Assembly: GCA_965112735.1 (NCBI GenBank)
Contig: OZ218950.1
Coordinates: 2,046,001 to 2,110,000 of the forward strand
Source of the DNA: Phaeosaccion multiseriatum
Taxonomy: Eukaryota; Ochrophyta, other classes
Reading direction: 5' to 3'
Length of the DNA stretch: 64,000 nucleotides
In this document: one piece after another, positions 32,751 through 45,138 of the stretch
Layout of the letters: every line of letters starts with the position of its first letter
How positions within the stretch are numbered: position 1 is the first letter of the stretch
Program-made: the position numbers and the translations under genes
Notes under the pieces: model-generated
The model's input: the letters and a program-made list of their open reading frames with translations, nothing else
What the model was told of the DNA's origin: nothing
Database searches by the model: none

Positions 32751-35700
32751 ATGGACGCTTGGTGGATGGCGCAGCACGTAGCGCAGGGCGGAGGGACGAC
32801 GATGCAGGCAGCCATAGCCTCTCTCCTGAGCCCGACGGCTACCGCGTCCACTCGCAATGGGGCTTACCGGAACCTCATGGGGTTGCTCAACAGCGCCCCT
32901 CTTGAAGACCTCCAGCGGTTGCTGGGGATCGGCAAAGAGGGAGGAGAGGTTGACAAGGCGCGGAGAATGTTCGAGGTCGTACTTACAGGTGGGGTCGTGC
33001 TGCAGTCGGGTGACATGCTGCTTGTCTTGGGGGCTTGGTCGGAGGCAGAGGCTTAGGCGGGCGCGCCAAAGGAGAGAGTGTTGGAAGGAGTCTCCTCCAT
33101 ATTTGACTCGACTCTGACCTCTCTCCTTTTCTTTGCATGGCTGCTTATGCAACCCTCAGACTGCAGCTCTGATTCGACGGCACCGGAGCAGCTGGTGATG
33201 CCCCTGCAGTGGCTTGCCTACCTCTGCCAGGGCTTGCCAGGCCGGTACACACTGGCCCAGGAGACGATACATGACGCGTGCTATCGGCTGGCCAAGTTCG
33301 TGAGGATGTGTCCCCAGAGGATCGACAAAAGTAGAACCACTACATCAACCGCCACTACCAGCGATGAGCCTTCTGCCCCGGCTGCCCCTGTCCCTCCCCC
33401 TGCCCCTGCTGCTGCTGCTGCTGCTGCTGGCGGAGATGGCCGGAAAGCTTTCGCCACAGTGGCGTTGCTATGCATTGGAAACATGACATTCCCACCCGAA
33501 GACATTCAGAACTGCGTGCCGGACCTCGCTGACGCTCTCACCACCGCGACTCAGTCCTCCAGCGCGACCATTCGAAAAGCGGTACGGAAAGAGTGTGCGT
33601 GTATTACACGGGGAATCACTGGGGCACTACTTGTGTTTGTAAGGCGATAGGCGAGGGTTGGGGTCGAGGCGTGTGAGTGTAAGGCGACGGGTGAGGGTGA
33701 GAAGCAAGAGGCCTTAGGAACGAGGCAGACTATAGTTATGGTTGTGAGGAACTCTGACTGACTCTCGTGTGGAGGTGGGCATCAACAGACTCAGTTTCAG
33801 TCTTCAGCTTATCCCTTTAACAGACTCCTACCCACCCCATCCTCCCTCACCCGGGGCTCATATCTATTGCTCCCGCAGGCGATCGACTCCATCGCTTCTC
33901 TCGTTGGCAAGGCTCCTCGCCAGATGCTGTTAGCCGCCTCCGTCCACCGCAGCAGCAGCACTGACCACGGCACTGGCACTGCAAACGACAGAGTGCCTCT
34001 GACGTGGGCGGAGGCACTGCTGGACTTGTGCTTCGATGAAGCCTTTCATGTGCGCGAGGCTGCCCTCTCCTCTCTGAGGGAGAACGGCGGCATCTTGGAG
34101 CGGTTGGCGAGCCTTTCGCCCATCCAGGAAAGGGTCATGGCGCGGGTGAAGGCGGGGTTGGTGCTGCTCCACTTGCACGAACTGTTCTTTGGCAGGGCGT
34201 TCAGTGCGGAGGACCAGGCGACAGTGTTTAGCATGGGGAAGGTGTCGAGTGAGAAGGAGGGGCGCAAGCAATACATAGTCCTGATGAAACGCCTGGCGAG
34301 TAAGCAACATCAAGACAAGACGAGGAACACCGCGAGAGAGGCGCAAGCAATGCGCGTGTGTGGTGTGTTTATGGCTCTTTTGCCGCCGTCCACAGCGCTG
34401 AGTCAAAGGCTGGGCAATAGGGTTTCGGTGGAGGCGCTGCGGGCCTTTCTCATACAGTTCGGCTACCCTCCTCGCAACAAGGCAGACGTGCGTATCGCAG
34501 CCGCAGAGGCGTGGGAGCTATTCGTGAGGTTCGTTGCGGTCAAATTGAGAGGCGATCACGCAAAGTACCTGCGCCCGGCCCTACTCGGGCTTCCGCTGAA
34601 CTATCTCGCTGAGCAAGACGCGGGAAAGGACGCGGCCGTGCGACGCGCACTCGAGCTTCACATGAGTCACGTGGTCCGCGCCTTTGCTGAGGAAGATGAG
34701 CTGCGGCGGCGGCGACAGGCGGAGGGGGCGGGGGCGGGGCGGCGTAGTATGTCTTCTGTGAAGGAAGGAACGTCGAGCACGAGCACGAGTATGACCAACG
34801 GCAGCAACAGTGGTGCTGCTACGGCGGTAGCGCAGCAGGGGGAATTTCACAAGCTTTGGTGCCATCGTGACGGTCTGGCGAGGACTCTGCTCTTCGTCCT
34901 CTTGGCTTGCCAATACTTCGCAGATGTGAGACACTTCGCGGCGGATATGGTGGCAGAGCTCATCGTACCGCCTTCCGTCCCTGCCCGTGTCTCTGAAGAA
35001 GTGAGGCAGCAGCAGCAGCAGCAGCGGCACGGTCCAAGTATATCGCTGAGAGCAGCAGGGGTACCCTGGGACGATGTGACAGGGAGGATTTGTGCCGCGC
35101 TACCTGTCATCTGTGCCGCAGTCACTGCCCCCTCTCCCTCGGCGGCAGCGTTGGCGGCCGAGGGCCTCCTTGTGCGTCAAGAGGGCATGCGCTCCTCGGG
35201 CTCCTGCTGGGTGCAGGCTGTATGTGGGTTGGTTGTTTGGCTGGTAATGGACGTCGTCGACAAGTGTCCGTCTGCCTCGGCCTCGGCGCTGCTGTCTTGT
35301 TTGTTCCTGCGCTTGGGGGGTGTCGAGCGCCCGCTGCCGGATGAGGCCAACGGATGGGGCAATGATAAGAACAAAGGCAAGAGCAAGGAGCAGGGAACGG
35401 GGAAGGAGAAGGAGAAGGGGAAGGGGAAGGGTGGTGCCAAAGACTCAGGAGAGGCGCCGAGACCGTCTCCGACCCAGTCCATGGCTTGGCAGAGGGCTCT
35501 AGTGACGGGTCTTCTTCGATTGGGAAGAGTACATACCCTCGTGAGGAGAGTGTTGTTCAGTGCGGAGGAGGGGACTGGGGAGGAAGAGACGGCGGCACAG
35601 AGCGGCGCTAGAGCAGAAGATGAGCCCCCCCAGTCCTTGAGAATGGTGCGAGTGAGCAGGGCGGAGGTGTGGCAAGTCTGTCGCAGGGCATGTAGCGGTT

Positions 35701-38350
35701 GGAGCAAGCACGTGTCATCAGGGGACAGAGTGACGGCATCATGCGACGAAGACGAAGATGATATGACGAAGGGCTTTGCGTCTTTTCTTGTGGGGACGGG
35801 GCGAAAGGTCGCTGTTGTGGTGGCAAGATGCGGTGCAAGTGAGGGACAAAACACGAGGAGAGGGGGGGGGCGTGAAAGCGAAAAGGACAGTGAGAGCAGA
35901 TCAGCCGCAGCAGCAGCAGCAGCAGGAGGAGCGGGAGGAGAGAGCGGAGGCGTGGTAGTGGCACTGACTCAGAGTGGAGGAGGAGGGGAGAAGGAACGAA
36001 GAGCGGCAGCGCCCCTGAGTGAAGAGTTTGAGTTTGAAGTGTCCATCACGACGCTGCTCGGCAGTTTGGCGGCAGCGGCCTTCCTCGGTGAGGCCCCTGC
36101 CTCTCCTCCATTCCTCCCTCGAGGCGTCGACTTTCTTTCTCGAGTTCTCCCCGCCGCGTCGTCCCGACAAGTGGCAGAGGGCCTCATAGCGGCTGCGTCT
36201 CTGATGGCAGACACGTTTGGCCTGCCCGACGGGTGGTTGGACCTGGCACGCCTCGCTTGCCATCTGCTTCCCCCCTCTCACCCCTCGTCTGGCGGTGGTG
36301 GTGGTGGTGGTGGTGGTGGTGGTGGTGGCGGCCGTCATGGAAGGAGGAAGGCTGTGTGGCTCTGGGCGTCCGTCACCCTCGGCGGCCTTGCTTGCTGGAG
36401 AGGGCTGCAGCAAGACGAGGCAGTAGCAGGCGGAGATGGAGGCGGCATGGACGGGATTGGCTCTGTACCACGCGAACCGCAGCAGCCGTTGGGGATACAG
36501 CAGCAGCAGGCCGTCCAGCCCCTACACCCCGACGTGCTGTTCCAGCAGTCTGTGGAGCTGCTGGTTTCCGGGCTGCAATGCTGCTGCTGGTGCCAGTGTA
36601 CAGCGAGAAGCCTGGATGATCATGCCGCCGAAGCAGTCTTACCCCCTCTCATGGCCGTGGTCTTGTCTCACCAAGACCCGTCCTTCGACGCCGCGGTCGA
36701 GACGGGTGGGGCACCGCTGGCGCACGATGCCGACGGCTGTGGTGCTCGGCCTCCCTCCCGCTGTGTGGAGAGTGCTCTGTGGAGCCGACTGTGTCGCTTT
36801 TGCCTCCTTTTCGACCCACAAACTACAGCCAAGAGGGTTTTGGGTGCGCTGGGAGACATGGCCGCTGTCTCTGAGACACCGTCTCCGTCATTGGATGCGA
36901 GCGCTGGCGGTGATGGTGGTGATGGTGGAGAGGGGAAAGAAGGCGCCAGTGGATGCTACACAGCCGACGCCGCTACCACCGCCGTTGCAACACACGGGGG
37001 GGCAGGACGCTCACTCTACTACCCCAACCTTCACTTGGCGTGTCAGAGCCTGCTGCAGTTGCTCCTGCACGAGACGCATCGACTGAGAGTGAAGAAGGGG
37101 GAGAAGGCAGGACGGCCAGTATCAGACTTTTGGACCTTGGTAGGGCAGCGAGCGCAACAGCTACTCGCAGCAGCCGCTGCTGCTGTTACGGACGGCGCGG
37201 ACTGTCCGATCGTCGAAGGTGGTGCCACCGCAGTGTCGGTCGCCTCTGCTGAGACGTCAGGTGAAGGCGGTCGTGGAACGGAGAATGGTATGGCCAAGAG
37301 GGCTCAGGAGGAGGAAGAAATTGCAGCAGCGGAACAAGGAAGGAAGGTGCAAAAGGGGCGGGTGCGGCACGGGGGAGGGAGGAAGGATGAGGATGAGGAG
37401 AAGAAGGGGAAGGGGAAGGGGAAGGAGGAGGGGCATGTCGACAAGACGGAGGCAGCAGGGGGGGGGCTCTCCTGCGATGGGGTCGACTTCGTCAGCGCCA
37501 TTTCGTGCTTGGAGCACGTTCTCGTGATACTGGCGGAAGAGTTGGCAAGGCAGGCACTGCTGGACATGGTGGGCATACAGCAGCAGTCGCCATCCTCGTC
37601 GCCTTGTGCACCGCGCGGGTTGTTTAAGGACATGAGCAGGAGCAAGCAGGAAAGGGAGAGGGAAGGTCGGAGAGCTCTAGCGTGTGCCCTGGCGAAGAGT
37701 CTGGAACCGCTGCCGTTGTTGGCGTCTGTGGCCCGCGAGGTGAGAAGAGAAGAGAAGAGAAGAGAAGAGAAGAGAAGAGAAGAGAAGAGAAGAGAAGAGA
37801 AGAGAAGAGAAGAAGGATTCCCGGTGTCCATCCTCTCACCTAACCGGAGCCGATTTGCTTGTACCTACTTACCTGTGTGCGTGATTTGTGTCCGGTCCCT
37901 TCCTACTCCGCTCTCTGGTCCCCGCTTGGAGTAGGGAGAAGGGGGGGGGGGTGAGTAGTATGTTGTTGGTGCCCCACCCCCCCCCCTCCTCCTTAACCCG
38001 CTCGTGTTTCTGTTTGTATTCATTGTCTGTCTGTGAACACTCACTCATTCACCAGCTACAGGGTGCCTACAAGGCCGGGCGTGGCCATGGCAATCACCCC
38101 CTCGTGCTCCAAGGGACATGCCCCCAGGGAACCACCACAACTCCAGACGAAGGCGAAGGCGGCGGCGGCGGCGGCTGTAGCGGCAGCAGGAGCAGGGGCC
38201 GTGAAACTGCAAAATGCCACATCGTCCTTGGGGCAGTCGCTGTGAAGAAGCTCTTGAATCTGTTGCTGCGTATGGGTGAGGACAACAGCAGCAGACGAGG
38301 TGACGGGAGAAGCAGCAGCACGAGCGGTGGCAGCGGGCGCAAGAGGAAGC

Positions 38351-38383
<33 letters not shown>

Positions 38384-40323
38384 GAGAAAGAGGGAGCCGG
38401 GACAACAACCACCGGCGAGGCAGAAGGGATTCGTGTGAGGGTGGGAGGGGGGGGGCGGGCTCTTCGTCCTCCTCGTCCTTCTTTCCTTTTGATTCTCAGG
38501 CACTCCTGGTTGATTTGGTGCCCGTCTTGACTGCCTGTGCCGGCCCCGGGGATGGAAGCGTCGCTTTGCCACGTCATCTCCGATGTTTGTTTGTCGAGGT
38601 TTGGAACGAGACATTCGGGAGGGTAAGCCAAGTGAGAGACGGGGCACAACGACTGAGGCGGAGAGGTATGAGAGGGAAGGAGGAGAAGAGGGAGCCGTCG
38701 GTGGAAGACGGTATGGGGGGTCGAGACGACCACGACACCAGCAGCGAGGGGTCAAGTAGCAGCAAGGGGGCGGTCGTACTGGTGTATCCAGAGCCATTGA
38801 AAGTGGGTCTGGAGCAGCTTCGGGGGCAGGGAATCGAGATTTGGATGCACGGGAAAGAGGAAGGGCATGAAAAAGCGGGGCAACGACAGGAGAGGGGGGA
38901 GGAGGATGATAATGGTAGCGAAGCGAAGAAGAAGCTGTCGGCTGACGAGGAGGAGGGGTCCGTCGCACGGAAGTGCAAGGCCGTCAAGACCCGCACCAGC
39001 GGCGGGGACGGGGGCGAGGGTGGAGGCGGAGCCAATGACGAGAGAAGGGGCGATGACTCCCAGCGGGCGGCCAATGTGAGTGCAAGGGAGGACAACGAGG
39101 GCGCTGATGATGAGGACAAGGAGGACGAGGAGGAAGAGGAGGCCGAGGCAAGTATGCGTGAGTCACAATTCGATACGAGCCTCATGGACTTTGCCGACGC
39201 TGGCCCTCCCTCTCACTCCAGCCAAGGCGGTAGACGGCGTACTAGTTTGGGTCGCTCAGGTGGTGGCGGTGGTGGCGGTGGTGGTGGTGCTTGTCTCACT
39301 CCTTCGTTCAGAGGAAGCGGGTTCCGACTCCCGGAGAAGAAGGACACTTGTTCTGCCACACGCCTTGGAGCGATTCAAGGCCAGGGAAGGAGGGGGACAG
39401 GGGAAGGAAGACGAGAGAAGGAGGGCAAGAAGGGGGGTAGTACGGAGAAGGAGGCCAGTAGAGGGTATCAGTCAACGCCCTTGAAAGGAGGGAAAGGCGG
39501 CTTCCTTCGGGTGGTACATCATCAAGGGGGTGGCGTATCACCAACAACGCCAACGAATGGAGGAAGCTCTGCAAGCTCTGCCGCTGAGAGGGTTGCTTCT
39601 GGAGACGGGCAAAGGAGTGGGGGTGGACAACACACGGCGAGGGAGGGGGGGGCATCAGCCTTGCAATCGCTAGGCACAGCGGCGGAGGATGGACGAGGGG
39701 AGGCAGTGGGTAAGAAGAGAAAGGCTGATGAGCTAACGGTGATGCTTGGGGACGAAGCATCATCGCCACAGCCCCTGGAGCAGCGGAAGAGGGGCGAGGA
39801 GGCGCAGAAGGAGAGGGGCGACGCCAGAGGGGTGGAGGCGGAAAGTGGGGGGTTGGCGAGGGAAGAGGCCGACGACGCTCAGCAGCGAGACAAGAGCAAG
39901 CATCCAGAGGAAGAGCCGAACAAAGCACCGCCTGGTCAAGGTGAAGCACTGGGTCAGGGCGAGGGGAGCAAAGCTGCTTCACATGTTCATGCCCTTCCTG
40001 ATACGGAGCAGCAGCGAGAGCACCAGCGAGAGGAGCAGCAAGAGGAGCAGCAAGAGGAGCAGCAAGAGGAGCAGCAAGAGGAGCAGCAAGAGGAGCCGCT
40101 CGAGACGGGGCAGGGGAGCGGGGTTGGGCCGGGGGTTGAGCAGCGTCTTCTCTCGCAGTGTCTGTCACAGTTGGCGATGCTAGAGGAGCAATGTCTTGGA
40201 GCTGAGGGTGGAGGGGCAGAGGGCGGGCTCTCTACGCAGGGCCTCGTACAAGTCATGACCGGTTGCTCCCGACTGGCGGCCAAGATGGGGCAGAGGCTAA
40301 CCGAGCGGTCAAAGAGGGGATGA
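32751..40323 (+). CDS. RIF1: RIF1 homologue (telomere/replication-timing factor)
   Basis: Four exons: 32751-32988, 33160-33581, 33879-37739 and 38056-40323. Phases agree and give 2262 residues. Exons 1-3 form the helical-repeat RIF1 N-terminal region. ATVALLCIGNMTFPPEDI corresponds to the conserved R-A-L-W-x-(I/L)-S-K-Q-x-F-P-P stretch, then IRKAVAIDSIASLVGKAP, and later helices include FGYPPRNKADVRIAAAEAWE. Exon 4 contains RCLFVEVWNETFGRV and VLVYPEPLKVGLEQL, matching the family's F-W-N-A-T-F and L-V-Y-P-E-x-L-K-P-x-L motifs. RIF1 recruits PP1 to control origin firing and binds telomeres or break ends. The middle and C-terminus are swollen by Gly, Glu and Gln low-complexity tracts, including a direct EEQQ repeat at 40030-40095. 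I did not find convincing RVxF/SILK PP1 motifs. Confidence 0.8.
37741..37812 (+). repeat. (AGAAG)n pentanucleotide repeat in RIF1 intron 3
   Basis: About 14 tandem GAGAA/AGAAG units lie immediately after the donor GTGAG of the last RIF1 intron. The repeat register keeps the frame open past the splice site for about 60 codons. Confidence 0.95.
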
Positions 40324-40682
40324 GTGGTTGGGAGAGCGGGGTAGAGAGGTATGAGAGATACGAGACGAGAGGTGATGGAGGCCTTTGAATGGTGAGCCTG
40401 CTGAGGCTAGCGTCAAGGAGGCTCTTCCCACATGACACCCGTCAAGTCGCGTCAAGTGCTTGATGAAGGACAGGCGTTGGTTGTTGGTCGTCTTGGTTGG
40501 CCTTTGCTGGGCCTTGTTTTTGCCTTGCTTGCCCTAATGTGTACAAACGTAACCAGTTGTGTATAGTGCGGAAAGAATGATAGTCAGTGCTCCTTTGTCG
40601 AGGCGCAATTTTTGAAATACTATGTAATTAAAAATTATACATGAACCAATCGAGCGAGACTTTCATCCATCCAGCCCAGTTG
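40324..40682. other. Convergent intergenic region RIF1 / HD-like gene
   Basis: No gene is seen. AT-rich sequence at about 40600-40650 (including TATGTAATTAAAAATTATAC) is a plausible shared poly(A) region. Confidence 0.45.
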
Positions 40683-43600
40683 TCATCGTCGTCTGATCTG
40701 CAAGGTGAAGCTTGCTCGCGCCCCGCTCCTCTCTCGGCCTCTCTCTCTCTCTCTCTCTCTGTGTGTGTCTGCCTTCTCTCCTCCTCCTCGCACGGCGCCA
40801 AAGAGTAAACAGGAGGAGCTTCTATACCCTCACATCCCCCCCACCCTACCGTGCTGCTGCTTTGTTGAGTTTCAGCTCCGCCTCTGCTCCGCTCTGATGG
40901 CCCGGTGGGTGGGAAACGATTGTGAAGAGAGAGTGACGGGCAAGGGCAACACACACATGAGGACACACACACAGAGAGAGAGAGAGAGAGGATTGAGGGA
41001 TTGAGTGTGTTGTGGTGCTTTCGGGGGAGATGGAAGACGAGCCGCACAATGGAGACGGCACAGGCAATAAATAAATAGGGCGCGTCTGGCCGAGTGAGCA
41101 CAAGCCCAGGGGGGCTCCAAAGCCTGTGCGAAGCGAAGGGGGCAGGACTGTGACAGGCTTGGGCCTGGCTTGGTGCTGGCTTGGTGCTGGCTTGTATTGA
41201 CTGCCTCTCCCCTGGCTTGGTGCTGGCTTGTATTGACTGCCTCAAGCCTGGCTTGGTGCTGGCTTGTTTTGACTGCTGGCTTGGTGCTGGCTTGTTTTGA
41301 CTGCCTCTCCCCTCCCCCCTTCCCTGCCAACGAAACTGACTGAGTGAGTGATTGGCTGCTAGAGTGACTGATTGAGTGAGTGAGTGAGTGAGTGAATGAG
41401 TGAGTGAGAGAGTGAGTGAGTGAGTAAGTGAGTGCGTGCGTGCGTGAGTGCGTGCGTGCGTGAGTGCGTGATTAAGTGAGGGCGTGCGTGCGTGCGTGAG
41501 TGAGTAAGTGAGTGAATGAGTGCGTGCGTGCGTGCGTGCGAGAGTGAGTGAGTGACTGACTGACTGACTGACTGACCTGGAGCTTTTCCAAATCAAAGTC
41601 CATCACTTCAGACAAATGCCTACGGTGGGGGGAGGGCATCGGAGGGGAGGAGGACACAAGAAGGGGAAGATAACGGGATGGCAGCAAATGGGAGAAGGAC
41701 AGGTACGAGGGGGGGGGGGGGGATGAGTCTCGTTGAATTGTCTAAGAAACTGAACCTGAAACTGAGTACACCCTTCAAACTACGCAAAATTAGGACCGCC
41801 ACTCTCCCACCTGCAGGTCTTGGCGACGGCTGCCACAGCGTGAATGTGGATAGTGATCACTTGCCCTCCTGCCTGCTGCTGCTGCTCCTGCTGCTCCTGG
41901 CACTTTTGAAATCCCTCCCCAAAGCACTCTCTTGCTCGCCTCAGTATACATGCCTGCACCTGTCCACGGAGTGGGTGCAGTATGTCAATGGGTGGGTGCC
42001 GTAAGTTATTGGGTGGGTGCGTGCGTGCGTGCGAGGGTGGGTGGGATGAAAAAGAAGAATAGGAAGAGCGTTAAGCCAAGAACAGATGTGTGGTGAGTGC
42101 GAAGGGGTAGGGACACTACTTTACTTGCCTGCATTCCTCCCACTAGGCCGATGGCGGGGTTAAGCTTCGCATTCTCCATCAATGCCGGTGAGTAGTAGAG
42201 CAAGAACGCCGCAGCTTCCGAGGAGGAGGAGGAGCAGGAGGAGGAGGAGGAGGAAGAGGAGGAAGAGGAAGAGGAGTCTCGGCCAGGTGGTGGTGGTGGT
42301 GGTGGTGGTGATGATGATGACGATGACCACGTTGAAGTTTGATTTGGAGAGGTCACACCACTCAGCGAGAGCTCCCTCGTCAGCACGCTTCTATCCTCTT
42401 CGGTGAGACTCTCGAAGGCTTGTTGCACTTTGCCCCCCTCCTCTGCGTCGAACACGCGAGCCTGGCAGGCGAGACGGAGGAGGGCGGTGCTTCTCTCGTC
42501 GAGGGCAGGAGGGAGGCCTAATGGCTGTGCGCGAGCAGAGAGAAAGGCTCGATACACAGATTCGCAGCTTTGGGTAGCCAGGTTTGACTGGAGTAAGGAA
42601 GGGAGAGAAAAGGGAAGGAGGGATGGGAGGGGAGGGATGGGGAGGTATTCAGTTCATTGAACCAAGCCACCTTCTTCTCTATGGTGGCAAGTAGACGGCA
42701 CCAGTGGGTACAAGGTGCATGCATCTACATACGGTACAACCCCCCCCCCCCCCCCTCTCTCTCTCTCTATGCACTCACGAGCATATCGACTCCGAGTTGA
42801 AAGTTTGTGTACATGGTGTCATTGAAGAACTTGGCTCCGTTCATAGACACCTTCATGAAGATGCAATCCGCCGTAGATTGCCATTTGATTTGGCGTGAGT
42901 TGCCATCGCCATTGCAGATTGCAACATTGGCGGGGTGAGGAGCAGGAGAGCATCGGTTGAGGGCGAGAGAGAGAGAAAGAAAGAGAGAGAGGGTGAGGGA
43001 GAGAGAGAGAGCAAGAGAGACAAAGAGAGGGTGAGAGTGAGAGAGAACGTGAGACACAGAAAGGCAAGGATAGACTTGTGTGATTGTGTGGAGGGAGAGA
43101 GGGAGGGAGGGAGGGAGGGAGGGAGGGAGGGAGGGAGGGAGGGAGGGAGGGAGGGAGGGAGGGAGGGAGGGAGGAAGGGAAAGAGGAAGGGGAGGGAGGG
43201 AGAGACACGCCCCAAACTGAAACTCACGTACCCCAGCCAAGACGCCACACATGTCCACAAGCACGTGAAAGAGGTAGAAGTTCAGCCCCCTGCTTTCTCC
43301 TGCCTCCTCCTTCTCCTCCTCCTGTCCCTTCTGCTTCTCCTGCTCCTCATCCTCCTCCTCCTCCTGCTGCTGCTGCCCCTGTCTCTGCCCCTGCTCCTGC
43401 CCCGTCCAAGTTTCGCCCACGCCCCCTCCCCTCAGAGACATTGCCCCCTTTAGCCCCTCCAAGCACCCGGGCACGCACTCTCCCTGCAGCAGTTGGCCTA
43501 GATTGAAGGACATCCCTGCTGTGCTGGCCACGTGGCCTCGCCATGGCTGCTCCAGGCGGTCAAAGGAAGGCAGGAGGGCTGGTGACGAGAACAATACGTG

Positions 43601-44258
43601 GGCTAATGCTGCGTCATGATCGACAATGCCCGGTGCGAGTGTTTCTCGGAAGAGATCCTAAGATGGTGGGGGACGGGGGGGATGTGTGTGTTGGTGTGTG
43701 GGTTTGTTGGTGAGGGGGAAGGGTGAAGTGGTGAGAACGCCCTATACTCAAAACTCTCTGCCCCCTCCCCTTCTCCGTCACTGCGACGCTGCCTGCGCGT
43801 AACGCCTCTCCCCGTCTCTATCTCTCCCCCAGCCGAGGGCCTCATATCGATTCGATATCGACGTTGTCCGTGTCTATATCCTCATTTGCTCCTCACCACT
43901 TTGCCCAAGTCGTGCATGGCCAGCATCGCGAGCATCGCGTCCACCCCTTCCACCGTCGTCAGCCCCACCTTGCGGAGGGCAAAGGCTCTGAGGCGCTCCC
44001 AGCTCTCCTTGGTCATCTTGGGAGGGCTTTGGTTGGCTGTGAACCTTTCGTACTGGTCAGTGAGGATCCAATACACTGAGAGCATTGCGAGGATTGTACG
44101 CTTTGCCTCCAACGAGGCCGCTGCCTGCCCATCCTTCACTCCAGCGTCTTGTGTATCGTTGTGTTGTTGTGTTGAGCGAGACGAAGAAATAGTGGTGTAG
44201 TTAGGGATCCAATGGTGAGATATATATACGAAAGGCGCGAACTCTTTACAGAGAAACA

Positions 44259-44333
<75 letters not shown>

Positions 44334-44577
44334 ACAGAGAGAGAGATCCATAGAAAAGGATGCTCGAGATATACCTACCTGGCGAAGCCTTCGCCTGGCC
44401 GTAGTAGAAAGTGACCTCTGGGTAGCAGCTTCCCATCAGACACAGGAACTCGTGCTCTTCGACTGAATTGCTGAGGATGCGCTCCGCCAGATGCGCGCTG
44501 CTTTGCCGCAAGCCCTCTTTGTCTCTCCCAGGCAGAAACCAGGGTTGAAACTGATCTTTAGCTGCTGCTGCCGACAT
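40683..44577 (-). CDS. Unknown protein with HD-domain-like motifs
   Basis: Exons: 44577-44379, 44147-43897, 43657-43232, 42850-42779, 42587-42359, 42214-42129, 41959-41811, 41619-41577 and a tentative last exon 40697-40683 (IRRR-stop). The first eight join in phase for 485 residues. MLAMLAMHDLGKV (about 138-150) and, 11 residues later, IVDHDAALAHVL recall the His-Asp pairs of HD-superfamily metal-dependent phosphohydrolases. The surrounding sequence is helical (RTILAMLSVYWILTDQYERF; SFNLGQLLQGECVPGCLEGL). A Gln/Glu-rich tract lies at about 215-245. The intron between 42128 and 41960 starts GCAAGT, so it is a GC-AG intron. Two acceptors are AAG. I do not recognise an established family, so biochemical function is open. 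The 3' end is uncertain because introns there are repeat-rich. Confidence 0.6.
41150..41320 (-). repeat. Minisatellite in last intron of HD-like gene
   Basis: Imperfect tandem units of GCTTGGTGCTGGCTTGT plus ATTGACTGCCTC repeat about four to five times. They are followed by (TGAG)n/(TGCG)n/(CTGA)n tetranucleotide arrays at about 41340-41577 that abut the donor of the preceding exon. Confidence 0.9.
43088..43182 (+). repeat. (GGGA)n tetranucleotide repeat
   Basis: More than twenty GGGA/GGAG units lie in intron 3 of the minus-strand HD-like gene (43231-42851), that is, a (TCCC)n tract on the sense strand near the acceptor side. The 3' flank also carries AG-rich dinucleotide sequence to about 42960. 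Confidence 0.95.
44262..44333 (+). repeat. (AG)n microsatellite
   Basis: A perfect AG tract of about 60 bp lies in intron 1 (44378-44148) of the HD-like gene. Confidence 0.95.
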
Positions 44578-44993
44578 ATCTTAGTCTCGGAGCAGGAGGA
44601 AGAAGCTAGAACGCAGGTGAAGCAACGTAACAGTACACAGCGCAGTTGGTGATACGAGGTAAATTCACAGCTGGACTGGATCTGTGTTGTTTTTGTTTTT
44701 TCTTCGCCCCAGGCGAGGTTTCTCTGCCCCCCGATAAGCAGAAGAAGCCGGAGGCGGCCTGCGACCGAAAGCCGAGAAGCCAGGGGCTGGGCTGCGACCA
44801 GCAGAAGCCAGTCACCAGCGGGAAAGAGAGAAAGGATGACAGCCGAGAACCCAAGGCTGAGGCTGAGCGCTGGCCTGCGGCCAGAAGCCCGAAGCCAGGA
44901 GGGGGCTACGGCCCACACGCCAAGAGCCAGAGAAACCTCGCGGGGGGGCGATTGTTTTGCATTAATGAAAGGCACCACCGCCCTCATGTAGCG

Positions 44994-45088
44994 CTACTTG
45001 TTGCTGAACTTGAGGTGGAAGAAGGAGTTGTAGTCCAGGCGCTGGCACAGATTGGACATATGGGAGCGGCTCTGCGTTTGGCTGCACA

Positions 45089-45138
<50 letters not shown>

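Noticed and set aside
37741-37934. Continuation of RIF1 exon 3 through (AGAAG)n to a stop at 37934
   Set aside because: The donor GAG|GTGAGA at 37740 and the phase-perfect exon at 38056 with conserved RIF1 motifs show this is intron readthrough.
41472-41577. HD-like protein ending in THARTHSFTHLLTHARTH-type repeats
   Set aside because: This is a translation of TGAG/TGCG tetranucleotide intron repeats after a GTCAGT donor.
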